This document shows, in pieces, positions 44,089-54,360 of a DNA stretch of 64,000 nt. The notes under the pieces were generated by a model. It was not told where the DNA came from. It made no database searches and was given only the letters and a program-made list of their open reading frames with translations. How positions within the stretch are numbered: the first letter of the stretch is position 1; every line of letters starts with the position of its first letter. This stretch comes from Arthrobacter sp. PAMC 25486 (GTDB taxonomy: Bacteria > Actinomycetota > Actinomycetes > Actinomycetales > Micrococcaceae): contig NZ_CP007595.1 in assembly GCF_000785535.1 (NCBI RefSeq), forward strand, positions 1,798,001-1,862,000. Direction: 5' to 3'. Made by a program: the position numbers and the translations under genes.

Positions 44089-45642
44089 CTAGGAAGCCGG
44101 GCCCCACGGGATGCCGGTGACGAACCAGAGGATCAGGAAAGCCGTCCACACAACAATCAAGACCACCGTGTACGGCAGCATCATGGCCACGATGGTGCCC
44201 ACGCCCGACTTGGGGCGGTATTTCTGGGCGAAGACCACGATCATGGCAAAGTACGGCATGAGCGGGGTGACGATGTTCATAGGTGAGTCCCCCACGCGAT
44301 AGGCGGCGAGAACTGCCTCCGGCTCGATGCCAAGGCGCATGAACAGGGGCACGAAGATCGGGGCCAGGATGGCCCAGGCCGGCAGTCCGCCGGGCATCAG
44401 GATGTCGATGATGAGGGCGACAATGACGAAGCCGATCAGCAGCGGGATGGGTCCGAAGCCGGAGGTTTCCAGCCAGTCGGCCATGCCCACGGCACCCACA
44501 GTGGCCAGATTGGTGTAGGCGAAGTAGGCGATGAACTGGGCGATGACCAGCAGCAGGAAGATCAGCCCGGCCAGGTTGGCGAACGTCTTCACAATGGGGT
44601 TGATGATGTCCATGCTGTTCTTGATGGTGCCGGCGCCCAGCCCGTAGGCGATGCCGCAGCCAAGGAACACGATCATAACCAGGAAGATGATGCTGTCCAT
44701 CAGCGGGGCGGCCACAATGAGCGAGCCCGTTTCCGGGTTGCGCAGGGGACCCCAGGAGGGCAGCGAGAGGACAAGCACGACGGCGGCAATCCCCACCGCC
44801 GTGTAGAGAGCCCACAGCAGGCCCTTCTTTTCCTCCTTGTTCAATGCGCCGTCCTCGTGCCCGGCTGATGGGCCTTCGTAGACGCCCAGGCGGGGTTCGA
44901 CGAACTTGTCCGTCAGGATGGTGCAGATGATGGCTACGAGGACCGTGGAGGCGATGCTGAAGTACAGGTTGGCCGTCACGTCGAGGTTCCGGGCCGGATC
45001 CATCATGTGGATCGCCTCGTTGGTGACCTCGGTGAGCATGCCGTCCAGCGGGGTGATCAGGATGTTGACGCCAAAGCCTGCCGCCACACCTGAGAAGGCT
45101 GCGGCCAGGCCGGCCAGCGGGTGCCTTCCCAGGGAGTGGTAAATGGCTGCGCCAAGCGGGATCAGGACCATGTAGCCGGCGTCGGTGGCGATGCTGGAGA
45201 TGACACCCAGGATCACGATCACGAAGGTGATCATGCTGGGATGCGTGACCAGGACCAGCTTACGGATCAGGGCGGAGATCAGCCCTGCTTCCTCGGCCAG
45301 GCCCACACCGAGCATGGCGACGAGGATGACCCCCACCACGCCAAAGTTGGTGAAGTTGGTGACCATGGAGGTAAAGAGGAAGCGGATGCCGTCGGCGTCG
45401 AGGAGGCTGCGCACCTTGGTGGTGACATCGTCGATCTCGCCCGTGACAATGTTGGCGCTTTGGAACGTTGCGCTGGCGCCTGCCCAAGAGAAGGCGACGG
45501 ACAGCACCATGACGATCCCGATAAGAATCAGGAAGATGACTGCGGGGTGCGGAACCTTGTCCCCCACCACCTCAACACCCGTCAGGAACTTCTCAAGCAC
45601 CGACTTCTTTTGCGGCTTGAGCGCCGCCTCTTTACTAGCCAT
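44089..45642 (-). CDS. AbgT family transporter
   Basis: A 517-residue inner-membrane protein with about 11-12 hydrophobic segments and the family's re-entrant motif regions: 'GVAAGFGVNILITPLDG' (about residue 190) and 'GDSPMNIVTPLMPYFAMIV' (about 452). The family was named for p-aminobenzoyl-glutamate uptake, while others export antimetabolites such as sulfonamides. The neighbouring aminopeptidase favours uptake and cleavage of a glutamyl or peptidyl conjugate, but this is inference. Confidence 0.92.
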   Translation of the reverse strand: MASKEAALKPQKKSVLEKFLTGVEVVGDKVPHPAVIFLILIGIVMVLSVAFSWAGASATFQSANIVTGEIDDVTTKVRSLLDADGIRFLFTSMVTNFTNFGVVGVILVAMLGVGLAEEAGLISALIRKLVLVTHPSMITFVIVILGVISSIATDAGYMVLIPLGAAIYHSLGRHPLAGLAAAFSGVAAGFGVNILITPLDGMLTEVTNEAIHMMDPARNLDVTANLYFSIASTVLVAIICTILTDKFVEPRLGVYEGPSAGHEDGALNKEEKKGLLWALYTAVGIAAVVLVLSLPSWGPLRNPETGSLIVAAPLMDSIIFLVMIVFLGCGIAYGLGAGTIKNSMDIINPIVKTFANLAGLIFLLLVIAQFIAYFAYTNLATVGAVGMADWLETSGFGPIPLLIGFVIVALIIDILMPGGLPAWAILAPIFVPLFMRLGIEPEAVLAAYRVGDSPMNIVTPLMPYFAMIVVFAQKYRPKSGVGTIVAMMLPYTVVLIVVWTAFLILWFVTGIPWGPAS

Positions 45643-45674
45643 GGTGTATCTGCCCCAATCAAAAGGTCAAACGG

Positions 45675-46052
45675 TTATGCCAGGGCCTTGGCCTTGAGCT
45701 GGGTGTACTCGGACTCATTGATGGTGCCGGCGTCGAGCAGGGACTTTGCCGCTGCGATCTGGTCGGCCGGACTCTGGGTGCCGGCGACCCGGCGGAGGTA
45801 TTCCTCAGTGTGCTGCTGCGCAGACGCTGCCACCTTGACACTTCGTTTGGACATCCCGGCACCGCGGACAATGATGTAAATCAGTGCCGAAATATACGGG
45901 GTCACCAGCAGGAAGAATATCCAGATTGCCTTGAAAATTCCGGAAAGTGATTCATCCCGGAAAATGTCGGCCACAATCTGAAACAGCAGGATCAGGTAGG
46001 CCAAAAACAAGAAGGCAATGGTAATGGACCAAAAAACTTCAAAAAACTGCAT
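45675..46052 (-). CDS. Small membrane protein with PLDc_N-like helices and SHOCT domain
   Basis: 125 residues. Two hydrophobic helices (about residues 7-30 and 45-65) resemble the phospholipase-D N-terminal (PLDc_N) segment. After a basic linker, the end 'SPADQIAAAKSLLDAGTINESEYTQLKAKAL' (in parts, about 95-124) is a SHOCT oligomerisation motif. Function unknown. ATG 46052 follows GGGGAAAA; the TTG at 46064 is less likely. It lies 32 nt before the AbgT gene and may be cotranscribed. Confidence 0.85.
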   Translation of the reverse strand: MQFFEVFWSITIAFLFLAYLILLFQIVADIFRDESLSGIFKAIWIFFLLVTPYISALIYIIVRGAGMSKRSVKVAASAQQHTEEYLRRVAGTQSPADQIAAAKSLLDAGTINESEYTQLKAKALA

Positions 46053-46216
46053 TATTTTCCCCAATAAATTCGGTAGTTACGGCGTGCCCGAGGCGTCGCC
46101 AGCAGGACCAGACGTTGATCCCAATCAGTGATGATGCTGTCAGAATAGCAGCCCTTCACAGTATTTTGTCCCCTACAAAGGTCACAATCTACATACGGTA
46201 GAACTTCGCGTCACAA

Positions 46217-46245
46217 TTGTCCTGCCACTCCTTGTTCACTAGCCT
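46217..46245 (+). promoter_or_regulatory. Promoter of the SLC13 permease (leaderless)
   Basis: TTGTCC (46217-46222) and TAGCCT (46240-46245) are 17 bp apart; the ATG at 46252 begins 6 nt after the -10. No Shine-Dalgarno is seen. Confidence 0.5.
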
Positions 46246-46251
46246 GTGCCT

Positions 46252-48075
46252 ATGAGTGAAATAGCTACAATGCTGGTAATTCTGACAATTACGATTGTCA
46301 TATTTGTTTGGAATAAGATTCCCGTTGAAATAGTGGCCATTGGTGTGGCACTGCTGCTCTTTGCCACCGGGATTATCGACATTGATGACACATTTTCAGG
46401 ATTTGGCTCCCAAACTGTGGTCCTCATCGCCGCCCTATTTGTGGTGGCGGAGGCCATCGACGCTGCCGGCATCACCACCTGGATGGGCGGGTTGCTGGTG
46501 CGCTTTGCCGGCGACAGCCGTCCCCGCCTGATTGCCCTGATCATGCTGTTCACGGCGTTTCTTACCGCCGTTATCAGTGTCAACGGCGCCGTGGCCGCAT
46601 TGCTGCCAATGGTGGTGGTGCTGGCCGTGCGCCTCGGCCGGGAACCCGGCCAGTTGCTCATGCCCATGGCCTTTGCCGCGCACGCAGGATCCTTGCTGGT
46701 GTTGACCGGTTCGCCTGTGAACATCCTCATCCTTGAGGCGGCCATTGGTGCCACGGGGGATGGCATTGGCTTCTTCGAGTTTGCCCTGGTGGGGCTGCCG
46801 CTGCTCATTGGCACCATTCTCATTGCCATCTACCTGGGACCGAAGCTGCTGCCGCAACGGGTTCCGGAGGCAACGCCGAAGGATCTGAGCAACCATCCGC
46901 GCGTCATACTGAGCCATTATTGGCCGGATGAACACGAACTGACCAGGCTCCGCATTCCGGCTGCAAGCACCCATGTTGGGCACGCCATCGAGGGAGTGCT
47001 TCCGGCAACCCGCGGTGATGTACACCTGATCAGCGTGCAAAATTCTGCGGGGAAGCCTCTGACACGGGACACCCTGGAGGCTGGCAATTACCTGGTGGTC
47101 CGGGGAACCGCCACGGACATTGCGGACTTCGCGGTGGAACACGAGATGAGTGTGGAGTCTGCAGGCGAAAACGGCGTTGCCTGCGGGCTCGTCAGCAAGT
47201 CCTTTGGCGTGGCGGAGGTGCTTGTATCCCCCCGGTCAAACCTCATCGGCACCGATGTTTACCCCGGCATGGTCACGGAGAGCGGATCCCTGGTGGTGCT
47301 GGCACACCAGCGGGCCGGAAAGGCCACTGCCGGCAACACTCCTGCCACACGGGCCACAGGGGTCAAGGCCGGCGACACATTATTGTTGCAGGGCAGCTGG
47401 GTGGCTCTCGACAAGCACACGCAGGACCAAAACGTCCTCCTCGTCGACTCCCCGGACGCCATCCGCCGCCAGACGGTCCCGCTTGGCCCCGGAGCCATCC
47501 CGGCACTGGTGATCCTGGCCGCGATGGTCGTTATGATGACGACCAACATCGTCCCGGCTGCCGTCGCGGCGCTGCTGGCAGCCATGGCCATGGTGCTGAG
47601 CCGCGTTGTCACGATCGGTCAGGCGCACCGATCCATGGCCTGGCAGACCTTGATCCTGGTGGCCGGCATGATCCCGCTCTCGGCCGCCATCACTAAAACA
47701 GGCACCGCCAAGATGCTTGCCGACGGCATTGTCACCCTCACCGGCGGCGGCAGCCCCTACCTGCTGCTGGTCGGCATCTTCCTTGTCACGGCCGTGCTGG
47801 GCCAGCTCATCAGCAACACGGCCACCGCGCTGATCATCATCCCCATCGCCTTGTCAGTTGCCACGGAGGCGGGCCTGTCACCCATCACGGTGCTCATGTG
47901 TGTCAGCGTGGCGTCCGCCGCGGCGCTGCTGACGCCCATCGCCACTCCGGCCAACATGATGATCATGCGCCCCGCAGGATACAAGTTTGGCGACTACTGG
48001 AAGTTCGGTGCGGTCATCATGGCCCTCTACCTGGTGGTGGCGGTGTTCCTGGTGCCGGTGTTCTGGCCCTTCTAA
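46252..48075 (+). CDS. SLC13/DASS-family permease with TrkA-C domains
   Basis: A 607-residue membrane protein. N-terminal helices (to about residue 195) are followed by a cytoplasmic insert of two RCK_C/TrkA_C-type domains (about 210-395), then further helices to the end. Motifs 'SVNGAVAALLPMVVVLA' (about 108), 'VLTGSPVNILI' (about 145) and 'LGQLISNTATALIIIP' (about 508, the SNT motif) fit sodium-coupled anion/dicarboxylate permeases. The substrate is unknown; the TrkA-C pair suggests ligand gating. The stop TAA lies inside the first unit of a tandem repeat. Confidence 0.9.
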   Translation: MSEIATMLVILTITIVIFVWNKIPVEIVAIGVALLLFATGIIDIDDTFSGFGSQTVVLIAALFVVAEAIDAAGITTWMGGLLVRFAGDSRPRLIALIMLFTAFLTAVISVNGAVAALLPMVVVLAVRLGREPGQLLMPMAFAAHAGSLLVLTGSPVNILILEAAIGATGDGIGFFEFALVGLPLLIGTILIAIYLGPKLLPQRVPEATPKDLSNHPRVILSHYWPDEHELTRLRIPAASTHVGHAIEGVLPATRGDVHLISVQNSAGKPLTRDTLEAGNYLVVRGTATDIADFAVEHEMSVESAGENGVACGLVSKSFGVAEVLVSPRSNLIGTDVYPGMVTESGSLVVLAHQRAGKATAGNTPATRATGVKAGDTLLLQGSWVALDKHTQDQNVLLVDSPDAIRRQTVPLGPGAIPALVILAAMVVMMTTNIVPAAVAALLAAMAMVLSRVVTIGQAHRSMAWQTLILVAGMIPLSAAITKTGTAKMLADGIVTLTGGGSPYLLLVGIFLVTAVLGQLISNTATALIIIPIALSVATEAGLSPITVLMCVSVASAAALLTPIATPANMMIMRPAGYKFGDYWKFGAVIMALYLVVAVFLVPVFWPF

Positions 48076-48220
48076 ACCTGCCACCCAGCCCGCCGTCGAA
48101 TCTAACCCTGCGACCCAGCCCGCCGTCGAATCTAACCCTGCGACCCAGCCCGCCGTCGAATCTAAACCTGCCACCCAGCCCGCCGTCGAATCTAACCCTG
48201 CGACCCAGCCCGCCGTCGAA
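48071..48220. repeat. Five tandem 30-bp units
   Basis: Units start at 48071, 48101, 48131, 48161 and 48191. They are identical except at three linked positions: units 1 and 4 share AACCTGCCACCC, units 2, 3 and 5 share ACCCTGCGACCC. Each has TCTAA at its start, so the first supplies the permease stop. There are no spacers, so it is not CRISPR. Confidence 0.95.
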
Positions 48221-48290
48221 AAATGATCGCGGTTCCGCCAAATGATTCTGGGATTCCGGGAGCAGAAAGCGTGATCGGGATCATTTCCCC
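48221..48290. repeat. Inverted repeat downstream of the second initiator tRNA
   Basis: AAATGATC (48221-48228) pairs with GATCATTT (48279-48286) around a 50-nt insert. The insert contains a 20-bp stretch (48251-48270) that matches 17 of 20 bases of 6497-6516, which is likewise downstream of an initiator tRNA. Confidence 0.7.
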
Positions 48291-48314
48291 AAACGAACTT
48301 TGCCGGGAAACAGA

Positions 48315-48344
48315 AAAGTCCCCAATCCGAAGACTGGGGACTTT
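48315..48344 (-). terminator. Terminator of the second initiator tRNA gene
   Basis: A 10-bp perfect stem (AAAGTCCCCA with TGGGGACTTT) and a short U-run on the minus strand lie 11 nt beyond the tRNA 3' end. Confidence 0.85.
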
Positions 48345-48354
48345 CCTTGTGGAG

Positions 48355-48428
<74 letters not shown>

Positions 48429-48512
48429 ATGTGATTATTACTTTACCGTGCATTGTCTCGCAGGCAAAACTGTGGACACGTGACGTTCATCTCCCCTGCT
48501 GCCGACCAGGGG

Positions 48513-48548
48513 AAAGGCCCCGGACCAAGTGGTGCGTCCGGGGCCTTT
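48513..48548. terminator. Hairpin after the UPF0182 gene
   Basis: AAAGGCCCCGGA and TCCGGGGCCTTT form a perfect 12-bp stem with a 12-nt loop, 21 nt after the minus-strand UPF0182 stop. The T-run is only three, so strength is moderate. Confidence 0.75.
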
Positions 48549-48568
48549 CAGTCATGCACGACGCGGAA

Positions 48569-51559
48569 CTAGGGTGCCGCGCTCGGCGAGGGCGTCGCCT
48601 CCGGTGCTGGCGTTGCGCCCGCACCTTCCGCGGCCAGCGCTGCGGCAATCGCAGCCTCCAACTGCTTCTGGGCCACACCGTAGGCGGCAAAGTCACCCTT
48701 GGCCAAGGCGGCCTGTCCGGCCTGCAGGGCCGTGTTTGCGTCACTGAGCGCCTGGGTGAGGGCCGCATTGTCACCGGCCCCGGGCGTGGCGGTGCCGCCT
48801 TCCGCGGAACCGCCTGTGCCGGGCTTTTGGACGCCAACATCGCCCGCGGCGGCACCGGAGTCGCCACCAAACAGCTTGTCCAGGGCCTCATTCAACGTGG
48901 GCGCATAACCAATCTTGTCACCGAAGGCCACGAGGACGCGCTGCAGCGTGGGGTACGACGTGGAGCCCGTTGACTGCACATAGACCGGTTGCACATACAA
49001 CATGCCACCGCCCATGGGGAGCGTGAGCAGGTTGCCGTTGATGACATCGGACTGTCCCAGCTTCAGCACGTTCAGCTGCTCGGAAACAGTGGGGTCGGAC
49101 TGGAAGGTGTTTTGCACCTGACCGGGACCGGGCACCTGGGTGGCATCCGGCAGCTGCAGGAGCTGCAGCTTCCCGTAGTCGGGGCTTTTGACACCCTTGA
49201 CGTTGCCGGCATCACCGTTGGCAGCCATGAAGCCGTACAGGATGTTGCGGGAATCAGTGTTCTTGACTTCCTGCGGAATGAAGTCGGTGGTCAAGGAGAA
49301 GGCAGTCTTATCCTTGCCCGGCATCTTCAATGACAGGTAGTACGGGGGCTGCTTGTCAACGGCCTCGGTGGTGGGGTCGTCCGGGACGCTCCAGGCCAGG
49401 GTGTTTTTGAAGAAGTTCGTGGGATCCGTGACGTGGTAGCGCCCCATCAACTCACGCTGCACCTTGAACAGGTCCTCCGGGTAGCGCACGTGGGACATGA
49501 CGTCACCCGACATTTCCGTGAAGGGCTTCACACTGGTGGGGAACACCTTCTGCCACGCCTTCAGGATCGGGTCCTCGGTGTCCCAGGCATACAGGTCAAC
49601 TGAGCCGTCGTAGGCATCAACCGTTGCCTTGACGGAGTTGCGGATGTAATTGATGGACGCGTTCGGCAAGGGAGCGATGCCGCCGGCTGCGGTCAGTGAG
49701 TCAGTGGTGGCTTCCTGAAGCTGCTGCTGCTGCGAATACGGGTAGTAGGAGCTGGTGGTGTAGCCGTCCACAATCCACTTGACCTTGCCATCAACAATCG
49801 CCGGGTAGGGGTTGCCGTCCAGGGTCAGGTACGGGGCAACCTTGGCAACACGTTCGGCCGGGGTGCGGTCATAGAGGATCTGTGACTTTTCGTTCACGCC
49901 GTTGGTCAGCAAGAGGTCCGTGGATTGGAACTTCAGCGCGTACATGACGCGGTTGAACCAGTTGCCCACGTTGGGACCGGCCTGGCCTGTGAACGTTGTC
50001 AGGGTCTCGTCCGAGGCGTTGTCGGTGGCTGCCGGGGTGTTGCCCTGAGGGCGGTCCAGCTCGATGGGATCGGTCCCCTCCGGGGCACCCACGATTGAAT
50101 AGTCGGTGGTGGACTGGCCGAAATAGACGCGCGGCTGGTAGCTGGTGTCCGTGCCCAGCTTGCCCACTGAGGGTACGCCCGACTGCATGAAGACCGGCTT
50201 GCCGTCCGAGGTGACGGTATTGCCATAGGCCGCCACAACACCATAACCATGCGTGTACACCAGGTGCTGGTTGTACCAGCTCTGCTGGTCCGGGCTGATG
50301 CCCGCGGGGTTCAGTTCGCGCACTGCGATGACAGCGTCTTGGACCTTGCCGTCGATCGTGTACCGATCAACGTTGAGCGTCTTGGGGAACTTGTAGTACG
50401 GACGGTACTGTTCCAGCTGCGCAAAGGTTGAAGAGATCAGGTTGGGGTCCAGCAAACGGATGTTGGCTGCCGTGTCGGCATCCTGGCGCAGCGCGCCGGC
50501 TTCCGCATCAACCTTGGCGTTGTAGGGGGTGACCTCCATGCCGGTCAGCCCGTAGGCGTCACGGGTCATGTTGATGTTGCGCTCAATGTAGGGCAGTTCC
50601 ACGTTGCCTTCAGAGGGCTTGACCTGCCATTCCTGCACGGCCCACGGGTAAATGCCACCGGCCACGATGGCAGTGACAACCAACATTCCGGTGCCGATCA
50701 GCGGCAGCTTCCATTTGCCCATGAAGGCGGCAATGATGAAGAGCACCGCGACAATGATGGCTGCCGCAGCCAGGATGGCCTTGGTGGGGATGACCGCGTT
50801 GACATCTGTGAACATGGCACCGGCACGGTAGCCGCCGTTGTCCTGCACGGTCCCGTAGCGTCCCAGCCAGAAGTTGGCACTGAGTAGCAGCAGGAAAACA
50901 CCGGCCAGGATGGCAATGTGGATCTGGGCCTGGCGGGACGTGAAGATGCCGCGCTCTGTGAGCCGGATGGCACCGTAGAGGTAATGCGTGAGCAACCCAG
51001 TGATAAAGGCGATCACGGTGACGCTGATCAGCATGCCCACCACGAAGCCGAAGAACGGCAGTGTGCTGGTGTAGAAGCTGATGTCCAGGCCAAATTCCGG
51101 ATCGGTCTTGCCGAACGGGACACGGTTCAGGAACAGCATGACCTTGTCCCACTGGGCCATGGCGGCAGTCCCGGCAAACAGTCCAAAGACCACGGGTACA
51201 CCGATCATGACGACGCGGCGCACCGGCTCAAGCTGCATCTGGTAGCGGTTGAGGTTGTCCTCACGGGCGCTGTCGGGTGCATAGATCGGCCTGGCCTTGT
51301 AGGCGGCCCGGATGGAGAAGTACACCCCCAGTGCCATGATCAGGAACCCTGCGAGGAAGATCAACAGCTTGGCAAGGCGCTCAGTCCAGAACACGCCGGA
51401 ATAGCCCAGCTGGTTGAACCACAGGAAGTCCGTGTAATAGCCGGAGAAGATCGCGATGGCAATGACCAGTGCTGCGACCACCAAAATGGTGGGCAGCAGG
51501 GCGCTGCGGCGCTTCGGCCGGACAGTATTGCCGGGCGGTGGGGATGGGCGGGATGTCAC
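48569..51559 (-). CDS. UPF0182 family large membrane protein
   Basis: A 996-residue protein of the actinobacterial UPF0182 (COG1615) family. About seven hydrophobic segments in the first 340 residues are followed by a large, probably extracytoplasmic, domain (about 340-900) and a Gly/Ala/Pro-rich tail. Phrases such as '[21 protein letters not shown]', cut here at 20, and '[12 protein letters not shown]'-like '[13 protein letters not shown]' fit the family. Function is not established. GTG 51559 has AGAGG 6 nt upstream. It lies next to the PDZ/S16 protease gene as I recall from other actinobacteria. Confidence 0.92.
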   Translation of the reverse strand: MTSRPSPPPGNTVRPKRRSALLPTILVVAALVIAIAIFSGYYTDFLWFNQLGYSGVFWTERLAKLLIFLAGFLIMALGVYFSIRAAYKARPIYAPDSAREDNLNRYQMQLEPVRRVVMIGVPVVFGLFAGTAAMAQWDKVMLFLNRVPFGKTDPEFGLDISFYTSTLPFFGFVVGMLISVTVIAFITGLLTHYLYGAIRLTERGIFTSRQAQIHIAILAGVFLLLLSANFWLGRYGTVQDNGGYRAGAMFTDVNAVIPTKAILAAAAIIVAVLFIIAAFMGKWKLPLIGTGMLVVTAIVAGGIYPWAVQEWQVKPSEGNVELPYIERNINMTRDAYGLTGMEVTPYNAKVDAEAGALRQDADTAANIRLLDPNLISSTFAQLEQYRPYYKFPKTLNVDRYTIDGKVQDAVIAVRELNPAGISPDQQSWYNQHLVYTHGYGVVAAYGNTVTSDGKPVFMQSGVPSVGKLGTDTSYQPRVYFGQSTTDYSIVGAPEGTDPIELDRPQGNTPAATDNASDETLTTFTGQAGPNVGNWFNRVMYALKFQSTDLLLTNGVNEKSQILYDRTPAERVAKVAPYLTLDGNPYPAIVDGKVKWIVDGYTTSSYYPYSQQQQLQEATTDSLTAAGGIAPLPNASINYIRNSVKATVDAYDGSVDLYAWDTEDPILKAWQKVFPTSVKPFTEMSGDVMSHVRYPEDLFKVQRELMGRYHVTDPTNFFKNTLAWSVPDDPTTEAVDKQPPYYLSLKMPGKDKTAFSLTTDFIPQEVKNTDSRNILYGFMAANGDAGNVKGVKSPDYGKLQLLQLPDATQVPGPGQVQNTFQSDPTVSEQLNVLKLGQSDVINGNLLTLPMGGGMLYVQPVYVQSTGSTSYPTLQRVLVAFGDKIGYAPTLNEALDKLFGGDSGAAAGDVGVQKPGTGGSAEGGTATPGAGDNAALTQALSDANTALQAGQAALAKGDFAAYGVAQKQLEAAIAAALAAEGAGATPAPEATPSPSAAP

Positions 51560-51644
51560 TCTCTACCTCTTACTCAACTGATGTACTTGTATCTACTGGT
51601 CTCACGAACGGTTCGTGAACTATGTTCCGGATGATGCTCAATCG

Positions 51645-52724
51645 TTACTCGCAGCGGGGAAGTGCAGTGCTGTCCTTGCCGGAGCCAATGCTGGAAACTG
51701 CGTCATACGCTTCTTTGAGTGTATTGACTTTGAAGACCTCAAGCCCGTTGGGAATGTGTCCCACCACGTCTTGGCAGTTCGCGCCCGGGGCCAAAAAGTA
51801 CTCCGCCCCGGCGTTCTGCGCCCCCACCATCTTCTGTGCGATGCCGCCGATGGCACCAACATTTCCGGCCGGGTCAATGGTTCCGGTGCCGGCGAAATGT
51901 TTTCCGCCGGTCAGCTCACCAGGCGTCAATTTGTCCATGATGCCAAGGGCGAACATCATTCCGGCGCTGGGGCCGCCAATGTTGTCCAACGCAAATTTCA
52001 CGTCAAAGGGGAACTTGAACGTGTTTTGCAGGGCAATCCCGAGCAGGTATTTGCCTTCCGCACCCAGCTTCGGTGTGAGCGTCAGTGTCTTTTCGGCACC
52101 TTCGCGCCGCACGGCAATGTCCACGGACGCACCCTCGCCCTGGGCCAGCACCTCTTGAATGTCCTGCAGTTTGGCGATCTTCCGTCCATCGATGGTGAGA
52201 AGGACGTCGTCGGGCTTCAAAATCCCGGAGGCGGCACCGTCGGCGGGGATGGAGGCCACCGAAAGGTTGGACTCATACTCGATGCCGAGCACGGTCAGGG
52301 CAGCGGCGGTGGCGTTGTCCTGGGAACCTGTCATGGCGGCGGAGTTCTCACTGTTGACAGCCTCCTGACTGGTGCCTGGGGCGTAAATGAGCTCGGCCGG
52401 GTACACGGTGTGCGAAGGCGTCAGCCAAGACACCACGGCATCGGCGAAGCGGATCTGACTGTCGGGCAGCCCGCCGGTCATGTGCACCGTAGTCAGGTCC
52501 AAGGTGCCGGTGGTAGCGGGGAAACTTTCACGCCCGGAGACCGTGATGATGTCCTTGCCGTTCAACTGGCCGATGGTGTTGATGGCCGGGCCCGGGGACT
52601 CAACAACGTACGGGACGGGGATGGTCATGGCGGCGACGGCCAGCACCACCGTCAGGACACCGGAGACCACCATGAAGGAGAATCTGCGGTCGCGAACCGT
52701 CGTGGGTGGTTGCGCCGCATCCAT
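51645..52724 (-). CDS. PDZ / Lon-like (S16) membrane protease
   Basis: About 359 residues. One N-terminal transmembrane helix (about residues 15-37), a PDZ domain (about 145-220, 'GILKPDDVLLTIDGRKI') and a Lon-type proteolytic domain. The catalytic Ser is in 'NIGGPSAGMMFALG' (about 250) and the Lys in 'GGIAQKMVGAQ' (about 300). It is the YlbL-like family; the active site faces outside. Substrate unknown. ATG 52724 follows AGGAG by 3 nt; TTG 52739, with GAGAGG 7 nt before it, is an equal alternative. Confidence 0.88.
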   Translation of the reverse strand: MDAAQPPTTVRDRRFSFMVVSGVLTVVLAVAAMTIPVPYVVESPGPAINTIGQLNGKDIITVSGRESFPATTGTLDLTTVHMTGGLPDSQIRFADAVVSWLTPSHTVYPAELIYAPGTSQEAVNSENSAAMTGSQDNATAAALTVLGIEYESNLSVASIPADGAASGILKPDDVLLTIDGRKIAKLQDIQEVLAQGEGASVDIAVRREGAEKTLTLTPKLGAEGKYLLGIALQNTFKFPFDVKFALDNIGGPSAGMMFALGIMDKLTPGELTGGKHFAGTGTIDPAGNVGAIGGIAQKMVGAQNAGAEYFLAPGANCQDVVGHIPNGLEVFKVNTLKEAYDAVSSIGSGKDSTALPRCE

Positions 52725-52971
52725 TGACTCCTGGCTCAAAACCGTGCCTCTCCACGCTGGTCCGCGCTATCGCCTGCAACCGCAGAAAACAGTCGCCAAG
52801 CCCCTAGCCTACTGTGTTCAGATGTACTGTGCTTGTGCCCCTGCTGGGAGTTGGCCGTGAATGCCGGCCACCCTTTGCCTAGAGCGAACAGTGCCCGTCC
52901 ACAGGGCGACAACGCAGGACGACGGCGGTAACGTGAAGTTATTCAGCGTCCACGCCAACGATCGGGCCATC

Positions 52972-54333
52972 ATGTCTTCCACACCAGCCAACAACGACGA
53001 CGACGACACACCGAAGGACCCCCTTCAGGAAATGCTCGCCAACCTTTTGGGCGGCCAGGGCATGGAAGGCTTTGACCCGGCCGAGTTGGCAAAGGCTGCC
53101 GGCCTGCCGTCCGACCCCAACGCCTTGGCGCAAATGTTCTCGCAGGTGCAGGCCATGATGAGTGGCTCCTCGGACACCCCCGTCAACTGGGACCTTGCCC
53201 GGGATGCTGCCCGCAAGGCGGCCGCCGGCGATGACCCGTCAGTCACCCCCGCCCAGCAAAAAGAGGTGGACGAGGCCCTGCGACTTGCCGAAATGTGGCT
53301 TGATCCGTTCACCGAACTGGCCCCCACCGCCATCATTGGCCGTGCCTGGTCACGCGCGGAATGGGTTGAGGAAACACTTGGCACCTGGCAGCGTTTGACC
53401 GAACCGGTGGCCAACAGCATCGCCTTTGCCATATCCAAGGCCATGAATGAGCAGCTCCCCGAAGAGATGAAGTCCATGGTGGGCGGTGCAGCATCCATGA
53501 TGCAAAACATGGGCGGTGCGTTGTTCGGGCTGCAGCTGGGCCAGGCCGTGGGCGCGCTTGCCAAGGAAGTGGTTGGCTCAACTGACATCGGCATCCCGCT
53601 GGCAGATTTGCAGATGGCCTTGTTGCCGGCGAATGTCAAAGCCTTCGGCGAGGGTTTGGAGGTCCCGGAGCAGGAAATCCGCTTGTTCCTGGCCCTGCGC
53701 GAGGCAGCCCACGCGCGCTTGTTTGTCCAGGTCCCCTGGCTGCGCGGCCACCTGCTTGGAACCATCGAATCGTATGCGCGCGGCATCCACATCGACATGT
53801 CCCGCATTGAGGATTTGGCGCATAACATCGACCCGGCCAACCCGGAATCCATGCAGGCTGCCCTCTCCGAAGGCGTCTTCATGCCAGCGCGCACCCCGGA
53901 CCAAGATGCCGCCCTGGCCAAGCTGGAAACCGCACTGGCACTTGTTGAGGGTTGGGTTGATGAGCTGACCTTTGAAGCAGCCGCCAACCTCCCGTCGGCT
54001 GCCGCCATCCGCGAAACCATCCGGCGGCGCCGGGCCACCGGCGGTCCCGCTGAACATGCCTTCGGCACCCTGGTCGGGTTGGAGCTGCGCCCACGCAGGC
54101 TCCGCGAAGCCGCTGCCCTGTGGGCTTCATTGAAGGAACAGCACGGCATTGCCGGGCGCGACGCCATCTGGGCCCACCCCGACCTGCTGCCCACCTCAGC
54201 CGACCTGGACGACGCCGCCGGCTTCAGCGCCCGCCGCACCGCCGAGGCTGCCTCCGAATCGGACGTTGATGCCGCGTTGGCCAAGCTGCTTGACGGCGGC
54301 TTCGATGATCCGGAGCCCGAAGAGGACAAATAA
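52972..54333 (+). CDS. DUF2342 / 'zinc-dependent metalloprotease' family protein
   Basis: A 453-residue helical protein. The sequence around 'LREAAHARLFVQVPWLRGHL' (about residue 240) is the supposed metal site of this family, but no HExxH occurs anywhere in the protein, so protease activity is unproven. An acidic N-terminus ('NNDDDDTPKDP') precedes a Met-rich region. The family lies beside the PDZ/S16 protease gene in actinobacteria, here divergent from it by about 250 nt. ATG 52972 is chosen; frames extend to 52861 without homology. Confidence 0.83.
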   Translation: MSSTPANNDDDDTPKDPLQEMLANLLGGQGMEGFDPAELAKAAGLPSDPNALAQMFSQVQAMMSGSSDTPVNWDLARDAARKAAAGDDPSVTPAQQKEVDEALRLAEMWLDPFTELAPTAIIGRAWSRAEWVEETLGTWQRLTEPVANSIAFAISKAMNEQLPEEMKSMVGGAASMMQNMGGALFGLQLGQAVGALAKEVVGSTDIGIPLADLQMALLPANVKAFGEGLEVPEQEIRLFLALREAAHARLFVQVPWLRGHLLGTIESYARGIHIDMSRIEDLAHNIDPANPESMQAALSEGVFMPARTPDQDAALAKLETALALVEGWVDELTFEAAANLPSAAAIRETIRRRRATGGPAEHAFGTLVGLELRPRRLREAAALWASLKEQHGIAGRDAIWAHPDLLPTSADLDDAAGFSARRTAEAASESDVDAALAKLLDGGFDDPEPEEDK

Positions 54334-54360
54334 GCGGGAATTTGGCCCCGGTTGCAGGTT

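Noticed and set aside
48071..48220. CRISPR array
   Set aside because: The 30-bp units abut directly with no variable spacers and no cas genes are near.
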